A DNA stretch of 42,759 bases from CAZKDV01 sp964551645 (lineage in GTDB: Bacteria; Bacteroidota; Bacteroidia; Bacteroidales; DTU049). Position numbers and translations under genes: made by a program. Numbering within the stretch: the stretch's first letter is position 1; each line of letters opens with the position of its first letter. The notes beneath the pieces are model-generated. The model made no database searches. It was given only the letters and a program-made list of their open reading frames with translations, and was not told the origin of the DNA. The stretch spans positions 1 through 42,759 of the forward strand of contig CAZKDV010000008.1 in NCBI GenBank assembly GCA_964551645.1. Direction: 5' to 3'. Below, piece after piece: positions 8,246 to 14,876 of this stretch.

Positions 8246-9098
8246 AAGCAATTATACTTATTGAAATAATGGATAAAACAAGACCAAATATATTGATTTG
8301 GCTAAATTTTTCTTTAAATATTAACATTCCAACTATTGCAGATAAACTAACAAGACCAGCATTGAAAATAGGTATGAAAACTGTAACATCTAATTGACTT
8401 AAACCTTTCAAAAAACATAGAGCCGAAAACCAATTGCAAGTTCCTAATAATATTCCTGCAAATATGTTTTTTATTTGAAATTTAGTTGCAACAAAAAAAC
8501 TCTTTATTGAAATAAAAATAATCCCTAAAACTAAAGAAATAAAAAATGCAGTAGCCAAATATTCTAAATATGTTTGGTCTGTTTTAAGATAAAAGAATTG
8601 TACATACTTAAATATTGAATCATTTGCGCCATTTCCTAAGAATAATAAAATTGGAAGTATAATCAAAGATGAACTTACTACATATCCTTTCTTTTTTTTG
8701 AAAATAAGATAAAAAGAAAACATTGCCATAATAACTCCAATTATTTTTATTGCTGTTAGTTTTTCTTCAAATATTAGCACTCCGAGAATTACGGGTATAA
8801 TTACTGACATTTTGCTCGCTACAGATGTTAGTGCAACTCCAACTTTTTCTGCATTTAGAGCAAACAAATTAAAGACAACAATTAAGAAAACTCCACTAAT
8901 TATCGCAATATTAAACCATGATGCTTGTACAATATAAGAAATACTTGGCACTCCGCCATTTAATGTATATCCCCAAATTGCTGCTGTTGCATAATTTGCT
9001 GTAATTGCGTGCATAGTGTTTATCTCAAATCGAGGGTATAGTTTGAAATTGACTACAATAATGAGTGAAAGTAGCAAGGCTATAATTAAGTATATCAT
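8235..9098 (-). CDS. EamA/DMT-superfamily permease
   Basis: 287 residues, almost entirely hydrophobic, with about ten predicted helices in two homologous halves. EamA-like features include VFNLFALNAEKVGVALTSVASKMSVIIPVILGVLIFEEKL in the first half and VFIPIFNAGLVSLSAIVGMLIFKEKFS in the second. Both share the 'F/L-x-E-K' end after a PV/NA-containing helix. DMT permeases move small metabolites across the inner membrane. The substrate is unknown, and placement directly after ribD makes a flavin-related compound a possible but unproven cargo. Its ATG overlaps the ribD stop by four bases (ATGA). Confidence 0.88.
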   Translation of the reverse strand: MIYLIIALLLSLIIVVNFKLYPRFEINTMHAITANYATAAIWGYTLNGGVPSISYIVQASWFNIAIISGVFLIVVFNLFALNAEKVGVALTSVASKMSVIIPVILGVLIFEEKLTAIKIIGVIMAMFSFYLIFKKKKGYVVSSSLIILPILLFLGNGANDSIFKYVQFFYLKTDQTYLEYLATAFFISLVLGIIFISIKSFFVATKFQIKNIFAGILLGTCNWFSALCFLKGLSQLDVTVFIPIFNAGLVSLSAIVGMLIFKEKFSQINIFGLVLSIISISIIAYAN

Positions 9099-10156
9099 AT
9101 TGCTGATTTATTAAAATAGTAGTTAATATTATCATCAATGACTTCCTGCGATTTATGTGCTGTAATGGGTAGAGTAGGAGCAGATAAACCGTTTTGAAAC
9201 CATTTATTGCCTTCGATGACTCTTGCTTCGTCCCAAGTGTTGCTATTGATAAATTTGTCTAAAGTTGCCTTACCTCCTTCAACAATTAGAGATATTATGT
9301 TTATTGAATATAAGTGAGAATATATTTGAGGAATAATATCACGAGAAAAATCTAATGGCACATAATGAATATTGTCTGACAGTGGATTTTTGATTTTAAT
9401 TTCTTGATTGTAATAAACATAGCTTGGTGCATCAGAGTTGAAAATATTATATGTATGTGGAACAATCAAGTTTTTGTCAATCAGAAAACGGCTAGGATTA
9501 TCGCCTTTCCATTTTCTAGTAGTTAATTCAGGATTATCCATTAATGCTGTATTGGTGCCAATCAAAATGCCAAGTTCTTCAGCCCTCCATTTATGAACTA
9601 ATTGTTTGGAATATTTATTACTTATCCAATTGATTTGAGGTGTATCATTTTTTCGGACAATATCAATAAAGCCATCTTTTGTTTGAGCCCATTTAAGTAT
9701 TATATATGGTCTTTTTTTTTTGTAAAAAGTAAAAAATCGCTTATTTAACATTTTTGTTTCCGTTTCGCAGATAGTAGTTTTAACTTGCACCCCGTGTTTT
9801 ATCAGTGTTTGCACACCTTCTCCTTTTACAATAGGATTTGGGTCAAGGGTGGCAATAACCACTTTAGGAATTTTATTTTCGATGATAAGAGATGTGCAAG
9901 GAGGTGTTTTGCCAAAGTGCGAACAAGGTTCAAGATTTACATAAAGTATTGAGTTTTTGAGCAAATTTTTGTCTTTAACTGAGTTTACTGCCTCCACTTC
10001 AGCATGTGGATTGCCATATTTAGTGTGATACCCTTCGCCTATAATAGAGTCATTATGTACGATAAGGCAACCAACCATTGGATTTGACCGCACAGCTTGC
10101 TTACCTAATTCGGCAAGCATTAAGCATCTTTTCATGTAAAATTCATCTTTGGTCAT
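9095..10156 (-). CDS. ribD: Bifunctional riboflavin biosynthesis deaminase/reductase RibD
   Basis: 353 residues. The N-terminal deaminase domain has the zinc site H51-A-E (NPHAEVEAV) and PCSHFGKTPPC (C78 and C87), and substrate residues SNPMVGCLIV. The C-terminal domain (from about 145, RPYIILKWAQTKDGFID) is the NADPH-dependent reductase with LIGTNTALMDNPELTTR and LIVEGGKATLDKFI. It converts diaminohydroxyphosphoribosylaminopyrimidine to the reduced aminouracil intermediate in two steps of riboflavin synthesis. The usual length for the family is kept. The ATG at 10156 is chosen. An in-frame TTG at 10174 would overlap the previous gene. The gene sits alone, without ribE/ribBA/ribH, as is frequent in this phylum. 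Confidence 0.96.
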   Translation of the reverse strand: MTKDEFYMKRCLMLAELGKQAVRSNPMVGCLIVHNDSIIGEGYHTKYGNPHAEVEAVNSVKDKNLLKNSILYVNLEPCSHFGKTPPCTSLIIENKIPKVVIATLDPNPIVKGEGVQTLIKHGVQVKTTICETETKMLNKRFFTFYKKKRPYIILKWAQTKDGFIDIVRKNDTPQINWISNKYSKQLVHKWRAEELGILIGTNTALMDNPELTTRKWKGDNPSRFLIDKNLIVPHTYNIFNSDAPSYVYYNQEIKIKNPLSDNIHYVPLDFSRDIIPQIYSHLYSINIISLIVEGGKATLDKFINSNTWDEARVIEGNKWFQNGLSAPTLPITAHKSQEVIDDNINYYFNKSAI

Positions 10157-10163
10157 AGTTTTC

Positions 10164-11294
10164 TTAAAATCCAATAAAATAAGCTAAACTTGCTAAAATT
10201 AAAGCAATTCCAATTTTAATCAACTTTACTTTCACAAAATCTTTCTTTGATTCGGCAAAAAGTGGGAGAGAAGCATGCCCTTCATGTACAATGCTATTAA
10301 CAAGCAATATGCTTATTGGTATAAGTTGTTGACTAAATAGAGATATAAAAATTATATGTGGTCCCGATTGCGGTATTATTCCGATACCAATGGCTATAGC
10401 ACAAAATGCCCAATAGTATAGTTCTTTGTTTTCAAGCTGATTAATATTAACAAAATGTAGAAAACCTTGAATAATCGCTATTGAGAAAATTATCCACAAA
10501 AATATTTTCAGAAAATGTTTCTTAATTATGTGCTTCCACAAATGTTCTGTTAAAAAATGGTCTGAAACTAATAAAATTATGTATAAAGAAATAATTGCAA
10601 GCCCGATAAAGCTATACATCATCCATTCTTCAATAACAAAAAAATGATTGTGTTCGTGGTGTTCATGGCTTTCTTCGATAATGTGCGTAACTTCAGAACT
10701 ATGTTCAATAGCATCATGATTGTGTCCAATTATTCCAGTTATCATAAAGATTATGAAAATAATTAAACTAAAAATTAATATTGAACGCGCAAAAGAAGGA
10801 TGTTTGAGATTTTGCTTTATACATTTTATTGCATTGCTATTAAGGTCACAAGTAGAATGTTCGTGAATTTCAAAGTGTTTGACATTAATTGTATGCGATT
10901 TCTGCTTTTTATTTTTAATAACCAAATCTGCAATGAGTCCTGCAATTATTCCCAGAGCAAATAATCCTAACATTATATACAAAGCAGTAATTGGAAAAAC
11001 TGAAAGCATGATGAATGTTTCGTCTCCAATAGTAGCAATAAATGCGGCTAACAAACTTCCAAATCCTACTACATTATGAGTGTATAAAGAAACTACGGCA
11101 TATCCACCCAAGCAACCGGGCAAAAAACCCATGAATGCACCAAGAGTTACTTGTTTGAAACTTGAGTTTTTTAATGATTTAAACCATGTGCCTTTAGTTC
11201 TTACATTAAAATATTCAATAAGCAATAACATAATTGTAACAAAGCATGTTATTGTCAACGATTCTGTAAGTATTGTTTGAATGTCAAATATCAT
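10164..11294 (-). CDS. Putative manganese/heavy-metal exporter, 10-TM (ArsP_2-like, PF11449)
   Basis: 376 residues with about ten membrane helices in two blocks. Two blocks of histidines and acids lie in the cytoplasmic/loop regions: around residues 134-148 (HTINVKHFEIHEHSTCD) and 191-218 (HNHDAIEHSSEVTHIIEESHEHHEHNH). The first helical block contains FMGFLPGCLGGYAVVSLYTH and IGDETFIML, and the second IGIGIIPQSGPHIIF and NSIVHEGHASLPLFAESKKDF. These are the conserved parts of the family annotated as putative manganese transporter. Export of a divalent metal is inferred from family and His-rich loops. The ATG at 11294 overlaps the cupin stop by four bases. A longer start at 11330 would overlap by 40. 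Confidence 0.82.
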   Translation of the reverse strand: MIFDIQTILTESLTITCFVTIMLLLIEYFNVRTKGTWFKSLKNSSFKQVTLGAFMGFLPGCLGGYAVVSLYTHNVVGFGSLLAAFIATIGDETFIMLSVFPITALYIMLGLFALGIIAGLIADLVIKNKKQKSHTINVKHFEIHEHSTCDLNSNAIKCIKQNLKHPSFARSILIFSLIIFIIFMITGIIGHNHDAIEHSSEVTHIIEESHEHHEHNHFFVIEEWMMYSFIGLAIISLYIILLVSDHFLTEHLWKHIIKKHFLKIFLWIIFSIAIIQGFLHFVNINQLENKELYYWAFCAIAIGIGIIPQSGPHIIFISLFSQQLIPISILLVNSIVHEGHASLPLFAESKKDFVKVKLIKIGIALILASLAYFIGF

Positions 11295-11614
11295 ATTGAA
11301 TGTTTTGAGTGAATTGCTAACCATATACAATAAGGCTGCGAACTTGTATAAACTACTTTATGCTTTGTAAACGCGGGAATATACAAACTATCGTAACTTG
11401 ATAAATCTATTTGTTGCAAATTTTCAAACTCTATAATTGCACTACCTTGCAACACCATAACCCACTCATCATGGTCTTGATTGTACCAACCTTTTGCGGG
11501 CGATGAACTATTTGAAGATATTATTCTTTCAATGACGAAATCTTTCGTTTCTTGAACGACTTCAATTATCTCGGTTTTGTCGGCAACTTTGGGAATATTA
11601 GCAAGAAAGTTCAA
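11291..11614 (-). CDS. Small cupin-domain protein
   Basis: 107 residues forming a single cupin barrel. Likely metal ligands are H48, E50 (NQDHDEWVMVLQG) and H85 (PAFTKHKV), with the two cupin motifs about 20 residues apart. Such one-domain cupins can be isomerases, dioxygenases or sensors, and no specific reaction can be assigned. The only start near the N-terminus is a TTG at 11614, 18 bases after the yciO stop in the same frame. No ATG occurs before the middle of the protein. Its coupled position before a metal exporter suggests a metal- or stress-linked role (inference). Confidence 0.8.
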   Translation of the reverse strand: MNFLANIPKVADKTEIIEVVQETKDFVIERIISSNSSSPAKGWYNQDHDEWVMVLQGSAIIEFENLQQIDLSSYDSLYIPAFTKHKVVYTSSQPYCIWLAIHSKHSI

Positions 11615-11632
11615 ATTGAAAGAGTTAATTTT

Positions 11633-12250
11633 TTAAATAAAATCAACTGGACCTTTTCCTTGTCTAACAACTTTAATTTCGTCATCTGTACAATCTAAAA
11701 TTGTTGAAGGTTCAAGTCCGCCAATGCCTCCATCTACAACCATATCTACAGTTTTTCCAAATTTTTCGTAAACTAATTCCGGATCAGTAATATAGTCATT
11801 TTCAAGATTATCAAGTTTAATAGAAGTTGAAATTATTGGATGCCCAAGTTCTGACACAATTTCATAAACTATATTGTTGTCTGGTACTCTAATTCCTACA
11901 GTTTGTTTCTTACTCATAAAAATTTTGGGAACATTGCTTGATGCAGGTAATATGTATGTATATGGTCCCGGAAGTGTAGCTTTCATCGTTCTGAAAATAG
12001 TATTGCTTATTGGTTTTGCGTATGTTGATAAATCGCTAAGGTTATTACAGATAAGCGAAAAGTTAGCCTGCTGTAAAGGAATGCCTTTAATTTGCGAAAT
12101 GCGTTCAACTGCTTTGGGTTGGTGAATACTACAAGCGAGAGCATATACCGAATCTGTGGGATAAATAATAACTCCACCATCATTTAAACATTGCACTACT
12201 TTTTGAATAAGTCTTGCAGATGGGTTTTTAGTATGAATTTTTATAAGCAT
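11633..12250 (-). CDS. yciO: YciO/Sua5/YrdC-family protein (L-threonylcarbamoyladenylate synthase-like)
   Basis: 205 residues. The YrdC fold is clear: GGVIIYPTDSVYALACSI, KGIPLQQANFSLIC, LPGPYTYIL, TVGIRVPDN, GHPIISTSI and a C-terminal PSTILDCTDDEIKVVRQG. The KGIPLQQANFSLIC segment resembles the YciO subgroup more than TsaC/Sua5 proper, where it reads KxRP...HPL. TsaC/Sua5 make threonylcarbamoyl-AMP for the t6A37 modification of tRNA. YciO paralogues are thought to be weak or specialised versions. Whether this is the only YrdC protein of the cell cannot be seen here. It opens the operon running to 7637 and has a -7 box 31 bases upstream. Confidence 0.88.
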   Translation of the reverse strand: MLIKIHTKNPSARLIQKVVQCLNDGGVIIYPTDSVYALACSIHQPKAVERISQIKGIPLQQANFSLICNNLSDLSTYAKPISNTIFRTMKATLPGPYTYILPASSNVPKIFMSKKQTVGIRVPDNNIVYEIVSELGHPIISTSIKLDNLENDYITDPELVYEKFGKTVDMVVDGGIGGLEPSTILDCTDDEIKVVRQGKGPVDFI

Positions 12251-12281
12251 ATTTATAGTGTTTTTTGATTTGATAATTTTG

Positions 12282-12289
12282 CAAATATA
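12282..12289 (-). promoter_or_regulatory. -7 box for the yciO-yigZ operon
   Basis: TATATTTG on the minus strand (read in + as CAAATATA) fits TAnnTTTG, 31 bases before the ATG at 12250. No clear -33 TTG was seen. Confidence 0.4.
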
Positions 12290-12324
12290 ATGTGTTTCAT
12301 TGTAATTAAAAAAAGATTGATGTT

Positions 12325-14505
12325 TTATTTTTTTATCAAAACTCTTTTTGTATGTACTGTATTGTTAGCTTGAATGGATATAAAATATAAGCCATTTTGC
12401 AAGTGATTTGTTGATATTGAATATACATCTGAAATATTATTGATATTTGAAGTATATATTACTTTTCCTAATAAATCATAAATAGTTATACTTGAAACTA
12501 GAGTTTTATTATCAGCAAATTGTATGTTCAAAATATCTTGAGCAGGATTTGGATATATAATAAAATCGCCAATTTGTGCATTATTACTGCTTTCTTCATA
12601 AATATCAGATGCAATAGAACAGACATGTACAGTTATTGCTAAGTGGCTTTTTAAGTTAGAATTTGTTAAGTCTTCAAGTGATTGCCACTCATTGTTGTGT
12701 TTTAAATACACTGTATTAGCAGTTATATTATGTCTATCTGCCATTGCCAAAGCAAAGCTATCACCTGCATCATCATAAATTTGGTAGCCTACAAAGAAAT
12801 TTCCCGAAGTTGTAATAGGAGAGTTGAGCGGAATGTAATTCCACTTAGAGGTTGAAAGAGAATTAATTTTAACATCTTTGCTTGATAAAATGCTGCCCGG
12901 TTTTGTTCCTCCCTGCATAATTTTAATAGTTATCTTTGAGTTTGATGAGCCTGCTTCGAGTTTTGCTGGAAGAATCCAAATACCATTCAAAACTTTTAAA
13001 GATAAATTGGTATATTTTTCGGCAAATTCCATAATGCCGTATTTGTTGTGTCCACTTACATAGCCGTAATCATCAGCCCAGTAGTAAACATATAAATCTT
13101 GAGTGGTGATGTTTGAAACAGTATCGCAACTTAAAACAGGAGTGCTTCCACATTGATTGTAATGAATACCATTAAGCGTATTAAGATTTTTTCCGTTTGG
13201 GTCAAGCCAAGGTTTTAACATTCTGTTATTTGTATTCCCGTTTTTATCCCAATGATGAGAAAATTTGCCGTAAATATCTGGTTCGTTAGGCTCGCTACAA
13301 GTAGAACCACCTCCGGTAAGAGTGCCAACAATTAAGCCATTACTATTGAATAGGGGAGAACCAGATGAACCGCCTGCGGAAACACTATGGTTTGTTTGTG
13401 TTTCTGCCCAATAAACTAACCAATGAGTTGTATAGTAAGATATTAATGAAGATGTATAAGTGCTGATTTTCTTGTTTCTTCCGCCCGGATGATGTATGCC
13501 AACACCCGAAGAACTTGCATTTGTCATTCTGCTCCAGCCGTTGTAATATGGCTTGTATGAATCGGGTACATCTTTATTAAGTTTTAGCAATAAAAAATCT
13601 GAACCATCGGGTGGCCATTGCTCAACAGATTCGGAAATAAGCTGACAACCCGTAATAGTTTGATTTTGAGAACCACTTTCGCCTCCATTGCAACTTGAAG
13701 CCTCGTAGTTGAAGTAAAAAACCCATTGATTAAAATTGCTCGTTGTTGCTCCTTCTCCACAATGTGCCGCCGTAAGTAAATAAGGCTGACAGTCGTTGTT
13801 TGTCGTATTAACCAATGATCCAGTACATAAATATTGTTGAGAACCTATCAGCATTAATATTTTAGCAACTCCTTTCTTTTCATCTTGAAAATTACTTCCT
13901 TCGGGGCAGTTTACATTCACCATACAACTTCTTTCAGCATCGCTTTCGACAAAAAAACCTCTGTATAAATAACCTATGTCTGAAATGTTTAAAGCATAAT
14001 TGTTTTTTACGCTTGCAGGCAAATACAATTCAATAATAAGCGAGTTAGTAAGCAAGCTTTGTGTTGCAAATAATTTACTTTCATGATTGTTAAATTCAGT
14101 AAAACTACCGATTAATTCAGATTTGTCTGAGCTGTAAACAAACATTTTTGCACCATTGGGAAGAAAAAAGTCATCAAAGTATAAACTAAGTGCTTTTGCT
14201 TCTGGAGTTGTGATTTGCACTCTCCAAATTCTATCTTCGTTTTCTAAAATATCCCAAGTTCCCGATGTGGTGGGAGAAATCTTGACAGGCAATAATGTCC
14301 CTACTCTGTATTGCCCTCCAATGGATTGAACTTCTATGTCTTCCATTTGTAGTTGCTCAATGTTTGGTGGAGCAATTTGAACTTCATTGATAGTTTGTGA
14401 AATTCTTTGAGGATTTGTAAAAGAATAAGGATAGCCTCCCTGACTTATTTGCGCGTTTAATAGACTTGAAAATAAAATGCTTAGTGTAAATAAAAGATTT
14501 TTCAC
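12325..14505 (-). CDS. Secreted lysyl-endopeptidase-like serine protease with T9SS type A sorting domain
   Basis: 726 residues. A signal peptide (about 1-19, ending LLNAQ) is followed by a pro-region to about 190. A trypsin-fold domain (about 200-435) follows, with catalytic H248 (LLTAAHCG), D303 (GSDFLLLKL) and S381 (GGSSGSPLF), in the style of Achromobacter lysyl endopeptidase (S1D). It also carries six or more cysteines that would form disulfides. A beta-rich region of about 200 residues of unknown role comes next. The C-terminal 75 residues are a type A sorting tail (IYPNPAQDILNIQF, ITIYDLLGKVIYTS, LQNGLYFISI, KRVLIKK), which directs export through the T9SS outer-membrane channel and is normally removed. 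Lysine specificity is inferred from similarity. It is transcribed divergently from the adhesin at 14877. Confidence 0.92.
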   Translation of the reverse strand: MKNLLFTLSILFSSLLNAQISQGGYPYSFTNPQRISQTINEVQIAPPNIEQLQMEDIEVQSIGGQYRVGTLLPVKISPTTSGTWDILENEDRIWRVQITTPEAKALSLYFDDFFLPNGAKMFVYSSDKSELIGSFTEFNNHESKLFATQSLLTNSLIIELYLPASVKNNYALNISDIGYLYRGFFVESDAERSCMVNVNCPEGSNFQDEKKGVAKILMLIGSQQYLCTGSLVNTTNNDCQPYLLTAAHCGEGATTSNFNQWVFYFNYEASSCNGGESGSQNQTITGCQLISESVEQWPPDGSDFLLLKLNKDVPDSYKPYYNGWSRMTNASSSGVGIHHPGGRNKKISTYTSSLISYYTTHWLVYWAETQTNHSVSAGGSSGSPLFNSNGLIVGTLTGGGSTCSEPNEPDIYGKFSHHWDKNGNTNNRMLKPWLDPNGKNLNTLNGIHYNQCGSTPVLSCDTVSNITTQDLYVYYWADDYGYVSGHNKYGIMEFAEKYTNLSLKVLNGIWILPAKLEAGSSNSKITIKIMQGGTKPGSILSSKDVKINSLSTSKWNYIPLNSPITTSGNFFVGYQIYDDAGDSFALAMADRHNITANTVYLKHNNEWQSLEDLTNSNLKSHLAITVHVCSIASDIYEESSNNAQIGDFIIYPNPAQDILNIQFADNKTLVSSITIYDLLGKVIYTSNINNISDVYSISTNHLQNGLYFISIQANNTVHTKRVLIKK

Positions 14506-14710
14506 AGTAATTTGTTTGGTAGTTTATTATATGCGAAATTACCAAATAATTATTTAATGAAAACAACAATAATTGAAATAAATATACATCAAACCTTATT
14601 CATTGCATGTTTTAAAGTGAAATCTCGTTAAAAATTTATTTTTTTCATTCCAAATTGGGCAAATTCAAAACAAATTTCAACATTTTATATGTTTTCTTGA
14701 AATAATTAAG

Positions 14711-14718
14711 TATCTTTG
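14711..14718 (+). promoter_or_regulatory. -7 box for the anchor-L adhesin
   Basis: TATCTTTG fits TAnnTTTG. A -33 TTG at the right spacing is lacking. It would give a leader of about 150 bases. Confidence 0.4.
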
Positions 14719-14740
14719 AACAATATATTAATTGTATTAT

Positions 14741-14842
14741 AAACCTGTAACAATTACTTATGACGATGCAAGTATGTAAATATACTCGCAAAAATAGCTA
14801 CTTTCTTATTTGTTCTTTAAATACTCTACAGGTTTTAGAGTA
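14741..14842 (+). promoter_or_regulatory. Structured leader: alternative pairings upstream of the adhesin
   Basis: TACTCTA (14822-14828) and TAGAGTA (14836-14842) form a perfect 7-bp stem around the loop CAGGTTT. AAACCTGTA (14741-14749) is perfectly complementary to TACAGGTTT (14827-14835), which covers that loop and the last two stem bases. The two pairings therefore compete or form a pseudoknot. A small hairpin AGTAT/ATACT (about 14771-14785) lies between them. No known riboswitch class is recognised. Confidence 0.4.
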
Positions 14843-14876
14843 CAATTAGTTATGTAGTGCTTTAAAATAGCTTGCT

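Larger units (their letters stand above)
14506..14876. other. 371-bp divergent intergenic region between protease and adhesin
   Basis: No gene fits here. On the plus strand TATCTTTG (14711-14718) is a good -7 box for the adhesin. The leader that would follow, about 150 bases, contains a perfect 7-bp hairpin and a competing long-range pairing (see the separate entry). The protease-proximal half is AT-rich and shows nothing I can name. Confidence 0.6.

Noticed and set aside
14506..14876. tRNA or other RNA gene in the divergent gap
   Set aside because: No cloverleaf or TPsiC-like arm was found; the structures seen fit a leader rather than a tRNA.
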